34,570 nt of DNA from Hyphomicrobiales bacterium (GCA_003152455.1 PMAF01000020.1:9763-44332), one strand, 5' to 3'. Counted from the first letter of the stretch, positions 17,339 to 26,740 are shown. Notes: a model not told the origin generated them from the letters alone. Translations and numbers: made by a program.

Positions 17339-18528
17339 CTGGTCCGCCCGACTCGTCGGCGCTCTCGCATCTGCGCGTGCTTGACCTGACACGCGCTCGC
17401 GCGGGCCCGACCTGCTGCCGCATCCTGGCGGATTTTGGTGCCGACGTTCTCAAGATCGACGCTCCACCTGGCGTCGATCCAAACGAGGGCATGAGCGGCG
17501 CGCGGGATGGCTACGATATGATTAATCTGCACCGCAATAAGCGGTCGCTGACGCTCAATCTCAAAAAAAACGAAGGCCGCGAGATCTTTTTGCGGTTGGC
17601 ACGGAAGGCGGACGTCGTCGTCGAGAATTTCCGCCCCGACGTCAAAGAGCGGCTCGGCATCGGATATGAGGCACTGCGCGTCGCCAATCCGCGCATCATT
17701 CTCGCCTCGATCTCCGGCTTCGGGCAGACTGGGCGCTATCGCCTACGAGCGGGTTTCGATCAAATTGTGCAAGGAATGGGCGGCTTAATGTGGGTAACCG
17801 GCTTTCCGGGCGAGGGGCCGATGCGCGCCGGAATTGCCGTTGCGGATTCGTCGGCCGGGGTTTATGCGGCGACCGGAATTCTTATCGCGCTCGCCGAGCG
17901 CGAGCGGTCGGGGCTTGGACAGTGGGTTCAGACTTCGCTGCTTCAAGCGCAAATCGCAATGTTGGATTTCCAGGCAGCGCGTTACCTGGTGGATGCTGAA
18001 GTGCCGGGGCAGGCTGGCACCGATCACCCGTATTCCACACCAATGGGCGTGGTGAAGACAGCCAACGGCTACATCAATATTGGCGTCGGCGGTGACGGCC
18101 AATGGCGTGCGCTGTGCAAGGCACTGGAACGGCCCGATCTTGCCGCAACCCCTGATTATGCAACGCTGGCCAATCGCTTTCGCAACCGGTCCAAACTTAT
18201 GACATTGCTTGACGCAATTTTTTTGACGGGGACATCGGACGAATGGCTCGGCAAGCTAGAAGCGGCCGGAGTGCCAGCGGGGCCTATTTACAAAATGGAT
18301 GAGGTGTTCGCCGACCCGCAAGTTCAGCATCTCGGCATTGCCATTCCATGTCAACATGACGCGCGGGGCAATATCGCCATCGTTGGACAGCCGATCGATT
18401 TATCGCGTACGCCGTCGAGCATTGTGACAATGACACCGGAGGCCGGCGAGCATACTGAACAAGTCCTACGCGAGCTGGAATACAGCAATGCGGATATTCA
18501 GCGGTTGCGAGACGCCAAAATCGTGTGA
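17335..18528 (+). CDS. CaiB/BaiF family (class III) CoA-transferase
   Basis: LRVLDLTRARAGPTCCRILADFGADVLKID, NLHRNKRSLTLNLKKNEGREIFLRL, VVENFRPDVKERLGIGYEAL, ISGFGQTG; ATGA overlap with amidase. Confidence 0.92.
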   Translation: MTGPPDSSALSHLRVLDLTRARAGPTCCRILADFGADVLKIDAPPGVDPNEGMSGARDGYDMINLHRNKRSLTLNLKKNEGREIFLRLARKADVVVENFRPDVKERLGIGYEALRVANPRIILASISGFGQTGRYRLRAGFDQIVQGMGGLMWVTGFPGEGPMRAGIAVADSSAGVYAATGILIALAERERSGLGQWVQTSLLQAQIAMLDFQAARYLVDAEVPGQAGTDHPYSTPMGVVKTANGYINIGVGGDGQWRALCKALERPDLAATPDYATLANRFRNRSKLMTLLDAIFLTGTSDEWLGKLEAAGVPAGPIYKMDEVFADPQVQHLGIAIPCQHDARGNIAIVGQPIDLSRTPSSIVTMTPEAGEHTEQVLRELEYSNADIQRLRDAKIV

Positions 18529-18538
18529 TGGTAAAGCC

Positions 18539-19435
18539 ATGGCCAATGTATTGGTAACGGGTGCCAGTGGATTTCTTGGAGTGGCCGTAATGACACGGCT
18601 CCTTACAGCCGGCCACCATGCAGTCGGGCTCGATCCGGCGCCGGCGCCCGATACTGCACGACGCCATGTTGTCGATGATCTGTCGGACCGACTGCGGCTA
18701 AGGGATCTGCTGGGCGCGGAACAGATAACCCATGTCATTCATTGCGGCGGTGTGTCGGGCCCGATGGTTCTTGCCGACGATCCAGCCCGCGTCATGGAGA
18801 TCAATGTTGCGGGTAGCCTCAACCTGCTGTTGGCGTCGCTCGGAAGCGTGAAGACATTTATATATTGTTCGTCCGTATCAGCTGTTGGCGAGTTCTATGA
18901 ACCCGATCCGATTAGCGTCGAATATCCACTCCAGCCCACGAGCGCCTACGGTTGCTCGAAAGCGGCGATGGACATGATCCTGCGCGGCCTATGGCGGCGC
19001 GTTCCGCTCGATCTCTGTTCGCTCCGCTTTACCAGCATTTATGGACCGGGCCGGCGTACGCGGCTTGTCGTTGACGATATCGTGGCCGCGGCGGCGAAAG
19101 GCGTGCCGGCATCGGCCGAGCCTGCGACCGATTGGCCCTATGTCTATGTCGATGACGCTGCGGACGCCGCTGTGGCAGCTTGCTTCTCGGCCCGGCGCCG
19201 GCAACTGTTCTATTTCATCGCCTATCCCGAACAAGTCACGTTGGAGAATTTCGCCGAAGCCGCGGCCCAAGCGGGAAAGCCGGTGCAACTCGTGATTGAC
19301 GCCACGCACCCGCGGGTTCAAAGAGGGCCGGTCGATGTCGGACCGGCGCAGCGCGATTTTGACTTTGCGCCTCGGGTCGATCACTGGGAAGGCATTTTCC
19401 GAATGCTGGCCGAGCGTTTCGCTACGCCGGTATAG
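18539..19435 (+). CDS. NAD-dependent epimerase/dehydratase family protein
   Basis: VLVTGASGFLGVAVMTRLL, SAYGCSKAAMDM (YxxxK-type), FTSIYGPG; likely start 18539. Confidence 0.85.
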   Translation: MANVLVTGASGFLGVAVMTRLLTAGHHAVGLDPAPAPDTARRHVVDDLSDRLRLRDLLGAEQITHVIHCGGVSGPMVLADDPARVMEINVAGSLNLLLASLGSVKTFIYCSSVSAVGEFYEPDPISVEYPLQPTSAYGCSKAAMDMILRGLWRRVPLDLCSLRFTSIYGPGRRTRLVVDDIVAAAAKGVPASAEPATDWPYVYVDDAADAAVAACFSARRRQLFYFIAYPEQVTLENFAEAAAQAGKPVQLVIDATHPRVQRGPVDVGPAQRDFDFAPRVDHWEGIFRMLAERFATPV

Positions 19436-19555
19436 CGTGGCCTGACACGTACTTGTGTCGCCCACCGGCCGCCGTCATAATTCGACAATCGAAGTCTGCA
19501 ACCCGCCTGAAATGTCGTTCAGTTCACGCGGCGATATCTGCCGCCCCTGTCATGG

Positions 19556-20349
19556 ATGTCGCGGATGGATCTTAAGTTTCCTGGAAAGACCGCGCTGATT
19601 ACCGGCGCATCCAAGGGCATCGGCCGCGCCGCAGCCGAATGCCTGGCGCAAGAGGGTTGCAACGTTATTCTTGTGTCGCGCACTACCGTTGATCTCGCTG
19701 CCGCAAACGAATCGATTGCACGCAAGGCTGACAAAGTCCGGATTGACACCTTCGCCGCCGATCTGTCGGACAGCCACAGCGTCGATCGGCTCGCCGCTGA
19801 GTTTCTACACGTCGACATTCTCGTGAACAATGCCGGCGCCATCCCCGGCGGGACGCTTCTTGACATTGACGAGAGGACCTGGCGCAGGGCGTGGGATCTC
19901 AAGGTCTTCGGATACATCAATATGTGCCGAGCCTTCTACGCGCTGATGAAAGCGCGCGGTTCGGGCGTATCATCAACGTGACCGGTAATGCCGCCCAGAC
20001 CCACGATCCGGAATATATCTGTGGCGTTGCGGGCAATGCGGCGCTGACGGCATTCAGCCAATCACTAGGCAGCGTTAGCCCACAGGATGGAATCCGGGTT
20101 ATCTCAGTCAATCCCGGTCCAGTTGAAACCGAGCGGTTGGTTGGCCTTATGAGAAAGAAAGCGAAGGACCGCACTGGCGATCCCGAGAATTGGCGTGAGT
20201 TGTTCAAGCCGTTGCCATTCGGACGCGCTTGTACGCCGAAAGAGGTTGGCACCATGATTGCCTTCCTGGCCTCCGAGCATTGCAGCTATAACAGCGGGTC
20301 GGTTGTGACAATTGACGCCGGTGTGTCGGCGCGCAGCTTTAACTTCTGA
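19556..20349 (+). pseudogene. SDR family oxidoreductase interrupted by a single-base frameshift
   Basis: Track ORF 19556..19981 supplies the N-terminal half (TGASKGIGRAAAECLAQ, NNAGA); homology continues in another frame in 19891..20349 (FGRIINVTGNAAQTH...NPGPVETERL...ASEHCSYNSGSVVTIDAG). Confidence 0.85.
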
Positions 20350-20371
20350 AATTACGAACGCGAGGGCAACC

Positions 20372-21250
20372 ATGCCACACCTGACAACTGACGACGGAAT
20401 CAAACTTTATTATGAGGAGGTCGGCAGCGGAATTCCGGTTGTCTTCGTGCACGAATTCGCCGGCGACCTGCGCTCCTATGAGACACAGATGCGCTATTTT
20501 GGCCAGCGGTATCGCTGCATCGCGTACAACGCGCGCGGCTATCCGCCATCCGACGTGCCCAGTGACGGAGAGAGCTACTCGCAGGAGCGGGCGCGTGACG
20601 ATATCCGTTCGGTGCTGGACGCGCTCAAAATCGACAAAGCGCATATCGTCGGATTGTCGATGGGCGGCTTTGCGGCTCTGCATTTTGGTTTTACCTATCC
20701 GGACCGCGCGCGCTCACTGGTGATTGCGGGCTGCGGCTATGGCGCTGCTCCCGATAAGCGCGCACAATTTGCGGAAGAAGCCGAGGCCGTGGCCAAGAAT
20801 TTCGAGCAAAAAGGCATGGCGAAGGCGGCCGAAGGTTACGCGCTCGGGCCGACGCGCGTGCAATTCCAGAACAAAGATCCCCGCGGCTGGCGCGAATTCG
20901 CAGACCAGTTCGAACAGCATTCAACCGATGGGGCGGTACGCACCATGCGCGGCGTGCAGAAACGGCGACCGTCTTTGTTCGACCTCGTAGGCAAGATGAA
21001 GACCATTTCCACGCCGACGCTGATCATGACGGGCGACGAGGATTGGCCCTGTCTGGAGCCAGGCCTTCTCATGAAACGGACAATCCCGACCGCGGCACTC
21101 GTCGTAATGCCGAACGCCGGCCATACCATCAATCTCGAAGATCCGGCCGCGTTCAATCAGCACATCGCTGAGTTTTTCCATACGGTCGATGTGGGAGCCT
21201 GGCGTAAGCGTGACCCACGCGCGACCGTGTCGGCGATCCTTGGCCGATAG
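20372..21250 (+). CDS. Alpha/beta hydrolase
   Basis: VFVHEFAGDLRSYETQMRYF, nucleophile elbow GLSMGGFAA, GDEDW, NAGHTINLEDP; likely start 20372. Confidence 0.9.
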   Translation: MPHLTTDDGIKLYYEEVGSGIPVVFVHEFAGDLRSYETQMRYFGQRYRCIAYNARGYPPSDVPSDGESYSQERARDDIRSVLDALKIDKAHIVGLSMGGFAALHFGFTYPDRARSLVIAGCGYGAAPDKRAQFAEEAEAVAKNFEQKGMAKAAEGYALGPTRVQFQNKDPRGWREFADQFEQHSTDGAVRTMRGVQKRRPSLFDLVGKMKTISTPTLIMTGDEDWPCLEPGLLMKRTIPTAALVVMPNAGHTINLEDPAAFNQHIAEFFHTVDVGAWRKRDPRATVSAILGR

Positions 21251-21267
21251 GCAAGAGATCGGCTGCC

Positions 21268-22032
21268 TTAAGTAGTTGTGTAGCCGCCGTCGACCAGCAT
21301 GTCGGCGCCGGTCATGAAACTTGCTGCATCGCTGGCGAGAAACAGAGCAGCCTGGGCGATTTCGTCCGGCTGGCCAAGTCGATTGAGTAAGTGCTTGGGG
21401 CCGGCGACTCGGCGTGCGGTTTCCATATTGCCGAATCGCAGCACGAGCCGTTGGGTTTCGACCGCGCCAGGCGACAGCGAATTAACGCGAATATTTTGTG
21501 CGGCATGGTCCACCGCCATAGCTTTTGCGAGCTGAATGATCGCGCCTTTCGATGCGCAATAGGCTGCGCGCGCGGGGGCGGCAACCCGGCCGAGCTGTGA
21601 CGCAATGTGGATGATATTGCCGCCGCCCGCGGCAATCATCGCCGGCAGCACCGCCCGGCTCATCAGGTAGGCGCCCATGACGTTAACGGCGAACACCCGA
21701 TTCCACTCGGCGGGTTCGATGTCTACCACGGTACCATTCGGATCATCGGTTGCCGCGGCGTTGACTAGAATATCAATTCTGCCAAAGGCCACCTGCGCCG
21801 CTTCGGCGGCGGCGCGGGTGTCGGCCTCGAGGCTGACGTCGCAGCGGAGCGCGAGTGCACGTCCGCCAGCGCGCAAGATTATTTGCGCCGTATCCTGCGC
21901 CGCTACCGAATTTAAATCGGTACATAATACCGCGGCGCCCACCGACGCGAATAGCGTAGCGATGGCGCGGCCAATCCCGTTACCGGCTCCGGTGACGATC
22001 GCCGCCTTACCCGTAAGTATCGGCTGGGTCAT
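21268..22032 (-). CDS. SDR family oxidoreductase
   Basis: VTGAGNGIGRAIA, NAAA, YCASKGAIIQLAKAM, GGYTTT C-terminus. Confidence 0.9.
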   Translation of the reverse strand: MTQPILTGKAAIVTGAGNGIGRAIATLFASVGAAVLCTDLNSVAAQDTAQIILRAGGRALALRCDVSLEADTRAAAEAAQVAFGRIDILVNAAATDDPNGTVVDIEPAEWNRVFAVNVMGAYLMSRAVLPAMIAAGGGNIIHIASQLGRVAAPARAAYCASKGAIIQLAKAMAVDHAAQNIRVNSLSPGAVETQRLVLRFGNMETARRVAGPKHLLNRLGQPDEIAQAALFLASDAASFMTGADMLVDGGYTTT

Positions 22033-22784
22033 GGTGATACTGGCACCTGCGAACCGGCCGCCACAGCGGCACGGCCGAGATAGGCCTGATGGACGCGCTC
22101 ATCCTGCTTCAGAGCGCTGCATGACCCCGATACGATAATCGACCCGGTCTGCAAGACATAGCCGCGGCTCGCCGTCTCAAGTGCATAGCGCGCATTCTGC
22201 TCGACTAGGAGAACGCTGGTGCCGGCAGCATTAATTGACCGGATCGTGCGGAAAATATCCTGCACAACCAAGGGCGCGAGCCCCAGTGACGGCTCGTCCA
22301 GGCACAGCAGACGCGGCTCCGACATCATCGCACGACCGAGAACCAGCATCTGCTGCTCGCCGCCGCTCAACGTGCCTGCATTCTGCGAGGCGCGCGCTCT
22401 CAACCGCGGAAACATGGCGAACATCTGCTCGATGAGCGTTCGCACTCTTGTGCTTTCCTTACGAAACTTGAAACCGCCCAGCTCGAGATTTTCTCGCACC
22501 GTCAGGAATGGAAACACATGGCGGCCTTCCGGTACCAGCGCGATGCCAAGATTGGTGCGTTCGTCCGGACGCAAGCGGGTAATATCGCGTCCATGGAATC
22601 GCATAGAGCCTGCGCGTGGAATGAGCGCACCGGCAACTGCCCGCAAGGTGGTTGATTTCCCGGCGCCGTTTGCTCCGATCAACGTGACGACTTCGCCTTC
22701 TTCAACGTGAAACGAGATGTTCCGGCAGGCAGGCACCTGCCCATAGGCCAATTCAAGGCCTTCGGCGGCGAACAAGGGAGTCAT
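22029..22784 (-). CDS. livF: ABC transporter ATP-binding protein (LivF family)
   Basis: GANGAGKST, LSGGEQQMLVLGRAMM, LLCLDEPSLGLAP; ATGA overlap with downstream SDR. Confidence 0.9.
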   Translation of the reverse strand: MTPLFAAEGLELAYGQVPACRNISFHVEEGEVVTLIGANGAGKSTTLRAVAGALIPRAGSMRFHGRDITRLRPDERTNLGIALVPEGRHVFPFLTVRENLELGGFKFRKESTRVRTLIEQMFAMFPRLRARASQNAGTLSGGEQQMLVLGRAMMSEPRLLCLDEPSLGLAPLVVQDIFRTIRSINAAGTSVLLVEQNARYALETASRGYVLQTGSIIVSGSCSALKQDERVHQAYLGRAAVAAGSQVPVSP

Positions 22785-23599
22785 TGGATTTCCACCCCCA
22801 GATAGGCGGCGATCACGCCAGGGTGACCTTGCACCTCGGCCGGAGCGCCTTCGTACAAATACTGGCCGTAGTCCATGACGATAATTCGGTCAGCGATCTG
22901 CATGACGAGATCCATATTATGTTCGACCATCACGACGGTTATGCCGCGTTCGCGCAGTTTCGCGATCCGCTTCAGAAGCGCGTCGACCTCAACCGCGTTG
23001 AGGCCCGCTGCCGGCTCGTCGATCATCAGCAGACGCGGCGCGGTCGCCAGCGCGCGAGCGATTTCGAGCATTCGCTGCTCGCCATAGGACAGCGAGCCGG
23101 CAGTCACCTGCGACCGGCCGCTCAGCCCCACGAAGTTTAAGAGCTCCATTGCTTCGTCGCGGCAGCGCTTGCGGTCGCGGCGGAAGGTAGCGCCGTGCAC
23201 GATATATTGCCACGCAGGGATGTCGTGGCGCGTGTGAAAACCGGCGATAACGTTTTCCAGGACTGACAATTGTTTGAACAGCCTGATCTTTTGGAATGTT
23301 CGTGCCAACCCGTGCCGGACGCGGCGTTGGGCGGCCATGCCCACCAGATCAATTCCACGAAAGGTCATACTGCCGGCATCTGGCTGGTATAGACCGCTCA
23401 TGAGATTGAGAAGCGTCGATTTTCCAGCACCATTCGGCCCGATGATTGAAAATACGATGCCGGCGGGAATGCTCAGCGAGATATCACGTACCGCTTGAAC
23501 GCCGCCAAAGCTCTTTTGCAGCCCTTTCGCCTGAAACAGCGTGTCCTTACTGGCACCATCGATTGGCGCGGGGTCCGTGGCATGCGTGGCGGAAGTCAT
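22781..23599 (-). CDS. livG: ABC transporter ATP-binding protein (LivG family)
   Basis: GPNGAGKSTLLNLMSG, LARTFQKIRLF, LSYGEQRMLEIARALA, MIDEPAAGLN; likely start MTSATHATDP at 23599, not 23956. Confidence 0.9.
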   Translation of the reverse strand: MTSATHATDPAPIDGASKDTLFQAKGLQKSFGGVQAVRDISLSIPAGIVFSIIGPNGAGKSTLLNLMSGLYQPDAGSMTFRGIDLVGMAAQRRVRHGLARTFQKIRLFKQLSVLENVIAGFHTRHDIPAWQYIVHGATFRRDRKRCRDEAMELLNFVGLSGRSQVTAGSLSYGEQRMLEIARALATAPRLLMIDEPAAGLNAVEVDALLKRIAKLRERGITVVMVEHNMDLVMQIADRIIVMDYGQYLYEGAPAEVQGHPGVIAAYLGVEIQ

Positions 23600-24636
23600 G
23601 TTCGGCTCACCGTGTCTCCGGCCCCCGCGCGTTGCCGTAAACGCGCCGCGATACGCTGACCGGCCTGCACAATGCCGCCCGGCATGAACAACACCACCAG
23701 CGTCACCAGCACGCCATAAACGATCAGCCGCAGGTCGCCGATTCCACGCAGAAGTTCGGGCAGAACCGTTAGCAATATCGCACCCAGGACTGGTCCGATC
23801 AGTGTTCCCATGCCGCCGACGATGACCATCGCAAGAATGGTGAATGACTCGGTGATGAAGAAGGCATCCGGGACCAGCGTGCCGACGAAGCCTGCGTAGA
23901 AGCAGCCTCCAGCACCGGCGACTGCGGAACTGATGGCGAAGGCCAGCACCTTCCATTTTTGACAGTTGATACCGAGCGAGGCGGCTGAGATCTCGTCTTC
24001 ACGGATCGCGGTCAAGGTTTCTCCGATTGGGGAGCGAACCAACTGGTCAAGCAAGATATAGGTCAGCAGCGCAAAACCAGCCGTCAGATAGAAAAGATTG
24101 GCAAGATTATTGAATTCAATTACTGGCAAGCCTGGAATTCTCAACGGCGGCGGTGGCGGGATGGCGTAAATTCCCAGCGGGCCCTGGGTGAGGCTAATCC
24201 AGTTAAGAAGAATTTGGTATGTAATTACGGCAAAGCCGAGTGAGGCGATGGCAAGATAGTGCCCGCGGAGGCGAACGGCAAAGATCGACAGAAGCATACC
24301 GGCTAGTCCCGCGACCAAGACTCCGCAAGCAAAAGCCAGCCAGAACGGCATGCCAAGCTTCATAATCATCAGCGTCGACACATAGGCGCCGATGCCATAA
24401 AACGCCGATTGGCCGAGATTGAGCTGGCCGGCGTAGCCCAGAACGAAATCCAATCCAACCGCCAGCAGCACATTAATCGCGCAGACGATCAAGTTGGTGC
24501 GCCAATACGAATCGGAAAATATCATTGGCAGAAGACCAATCACGATTGCTGCCATGATGAGCCAAAACCGCCGAGACGAGAGAATGGCGCTGACCATACC
24601 CACGCCCGAAGGCTCGGTCGTTGTGGGGCTAGACAT
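23596..24636 (-). CDS. livM: Branched-chain amino acid-type ABC transporter permease (LivM family)
   Basis: GYAGQLNLGQSAFYGIGAYVSTL, REDEISAASLGIN, IVGGMGTLIGPVLGA. Confidence 0.9.
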   Translation of the reverse strand: MSSPTTTEPSGVGMVSAILSSRRFWLIMAAIVIGLLPMIFSDSYWRTNLIVCAINVLLAVGLDFVLGYAGQLNLGQSAFYGIGAYVSTLMIMKLGMPFWLAFACGVLVAGLAGMLLSIFAVRLRGHYLAIASLGFAVITYQILLNWISLTQGPLGIYAIPPPPPLRIPGLPVIEFNNLANLFYLTAGFALLTYILLDQLVRSPIGETLTAIREDEISAASLGINCQKWKVLAFAISSAVAGAGGCFYAGFVGTLVPDAFFITESFTILAMVIVGGMGTLIGPVLGAILLTVLPELLRGIGDLRLIVYGVLVTLVVLFMPGGIVQAGQRIAARLRQRAGAGDTVSRT

Positions 24637-25510
24637 TTTCTTCGCGTTTCTCGGCGATAAGGCCGGTGGGCCGCACGGCGAGCATCAGCAGGAGCAGTGC
24701 GAAAACGACAATGTCGATGAGGCCAGGATCGAGAAATTGGGTGGTGTAGCTCTCGATCAGTCCGACGATTAGCCCGGCGATAATGGTTCCTTCGACATTG
24801 CCAAAGCCGCCGATAATCACGATGGCGAAGGCCTTGACGATGACAGTCGTGCCGGCAAAAGGTGTAAGCACTAACACCGGTCCGAGCATTGCCCCGCTCA
24901 TCCCCGCAAGCGCCGACGCAATGACAAAGGCCAGCATTATGAGTTGATTGGGATTGATGCCCATCAGCGCCGCGGTTTCGCGGTCCTGCGAGACCGCGCG
25001 CAGTGCTTTGCCGAGAATGGTAAATTTCATGAAGGCATAGAGCAGTCCGATCGCGATCGTGGACATCATGATAATCAGGACGCTCTGCATCGTCAGGAAT
25101 ATACCGCCGAAACGGATTACGTTATTACTGTAGGGCGTATCGAATGCGTAAGGGATGGGCCCGAGCAGCACCAGCATGACATTTTGCAGGGTGATGGAGA
25201 CACCGATGGTTGCAATCAGCGGCAACAGTTCATTGGCGCGCTCGCGCAAGGGTGCAAAAATGACCGCGTTCACCAGCCATCCCAAAATGGCCCCAACGAT
25301 CAGCGCGGCCGCAATGCCGGCAAAATAATTGCCGCTGAACAGGTGGGTCACGAAATAGGCGGTGAACGCTCCCAGCGTGACAATATCGGCGTGGGCAAAA
25401 TTTATCTGGACCAGCACGCCATAAATAAGGGTGAGCCCCAACGCGACCAGCACGTAGAGGCTCCCCACGACGACACCGTTGATCCCCTGCTGGAGGATGA
25501 CGGTCAGCAT
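24629..25510 (-). CDS. livH: Branched-chain amino acid-type ABC transporter permease (LivH family)
   Basis: GSLYVLVALGLTLIYGVLVQINFAHADIVTLGAF, AVSQDRETAALMGI, IIGGFGNVEGTI. Confidence 0.9.
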   Translation of the reverse strand: MLTVILQQGINGVVVGSLYVLVALGLTLIYGVLVQINFAHADIVTLGAFTAYFVTHLFSGNYFAGIAAALIVGAILGWLVNAVIFAPLRERANELLPLIATIGVSITLQNVMLVLLGPIPYAFDTPYSNNVIRFGGIFLTMQSVLIIMMSTIAIGLLYAFMKFTILGKALRAVSQDRETAALMGINPNQLIMLAFVIASALAGMSGAMLGPVLVLTPFAGTTVIVKAFAIVIIGGFGNVEGTIIAGLIVGLIESYTTQFLDPGLIDIVVFALLLLMLAVRPTGLIAEKREENV

Positions 25511-25526
25511 GTCTGCAAGGCTGGTT

Positions 25527-26684
25527 TTACTTTACAGCCTTCCAGGACAAGTCTGGCTGAGTTTCCATGTAGTGGATCGTATCCATTTTGGTGTTTTGGT
25601 TGGTCTTGTCGAATTCGACGCTCCCAGTCACGCCGGAGAAATTCTTTGTCGCAGCAAGACCGACCCGAATTGACTGGGCGTCCTTGGCGCCGCGGCGCAC
25701 CACGTCAGCGATCAGCATGACTTGGTCGTAGGCATGCGCGTTGAGGTGGGTCGGATCCTGGTTGTATTTGGCTTTGAACGCCTCAATGAACTTACGAACG
25801 ACATCACGTTGGTCGGTCGGGTCGAACTGGACGATGCGGATATAGCCTACTGCCGCCTTTCCGGCCTTTTGCTCGAAACCGAAGGGCAGCCAAATGGTGC
25901 CGAGCTGTATGGCCTGGCCGCCGCCGCCCTTGACGACGCCGGCCTGCGCGAGCGCCTGTGTGATCTTCAAGCCCTGGCCTTCCAGCGTGTAGGTGGGGAT
26001 CACATCGATCTTGCCAAGACTAGCAACGCGGGTCGCAATCGATGTAAAGTCATTGACGTCGCGGCCAAAGCCTATATCGGCGAGAATTTTGCCGCCGAGC
26101 TTAGTGAAAGTTTCAGCAAAAACGTTAGCATTGCCGATGCCTGCATTGGTGTTCTCGTGCAGTAGCACCGCCGTGCGCGCATTGAGCTGCTTGTAGGCCT
26201 TTGTCGCGATATCGACGCCCTGCATCACTTCATTTGGCATAATGCGGAACGTCCAGGGATTGCCTGGATCGGTGATCTTGATCGCGGAGGAGCCGGCGTT
26301 GAGGAGTGGAACCTTGGCCTGTTCCATGATCGGCATGACGGCGAGCGTTGCGTCCGAACATTCCTCGCCAATCACTACATCGGGTTTGAACTGATCGAGC
26401 AGGCGTTTGACAGCTTGAGTTGCCGGCAGCGGGCCGCATGCGGAATCTTCGTATTTCACCTCGAATTTGAAGCCATTGACGCCCGCCTTGTTGAGCTGTT
26501 CAAGCGCGAGCTCAACGCCTTGCTTGTCTTGCGCGCCGAAATAGGAGCCGGGGCCCGACATCGGAAACAGTGCCCCGATCTTGATGGTCTTGTCAGCGGC
26601 CAGAACCGCGGTCGCTGAGCCTGCGAAGATGCCGCCGACGAGCCCGGCCGACATCAGTAGCGTGCGAAATGTCCGTTTAGTCAT
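25527..26684 (-). CDS. Branched-chain amino acid-type ABC transporter substrate-binding protein
   Basis: Signal peptide; IKIGALFPMSGPGSYFGAQDKQGVELALEQLNKAGVNG; VVIGEECSDATLAVMPIMEQAKVPLLNAGSSA. Confidence 0.9.
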   Translation of the reverse strand: MTKRTFRTLLMSAGLVGGIFAGSATAVLAADKTIKIGALFPMSGPGSYFGAQDKQGVELALEQLNKAGVNGFKFEVKYEDSACGPLPATQAVKRLLDQFKPDVVIGEECSDATLAVMPIMEQAKVPLLNAGSSAIKITDPGNPWTFRIMPNEVMQGVDIATKAYKQLNARTAVLLHENTNAGIGNANVFAETFTKLGGKILADIGFGRDVNDFTSIATRVASLGKIDVIPTYTLEGQGLKITQALAQAGVVKGGGGQAIQLGTIWLPFGFEQKAGKAAVGYIRIVQFDPTDQRDVVRKFIEAFKAKYNQDPTHLNAHAYDQVMLIADVVRRGAKDAQSIRVGLAATKNFSGVTGSVEFDKTNQNTKMDTIHYMETQPDLSWKAVK

Positions 26685-26690
26685 GGCTGT

Positions 26691-26704
26691 CCTCCAACTG
26701 GAGG
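26691..26704 (-). other. Inverted repeat overlapping the Shine-Dalgarno of the 25527-26684 gene
   Basis: CCTCCAACTGGAGG on + strand; on - strand CCTCCAGTTGGAGG, with GGAGG 6 nt upstream of ATG. Confidence 0.55.
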
Positions 26705-26713
26705 TTCATTAGA

Positions 26714-26740
26714 CCTATTTATTCAAATTGCTGCAATAGG
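26714..26740. promoter_or_regulatory. Nested inverted repeat upstream of the second LIV operon
   Basis: CCTATT(714-719)...AATAGG(735-740), with ATTGC-T-GCAAT at 26727-26737 inside. Confidence 0.4.

Noticed and set aside
23600-23956. N-terminal 119-residue extension of the LivG ORF
   Set aside because: Antisense-like Arg/His-rich translation overlapping LivM; MTSATHATDP start at 23599 gives a standard LivG
24944-25720. 258-aa + strand ORF opposite LivH and the binding protein
   Set aside because: Charged, repetitive shadow translation with no family motifs
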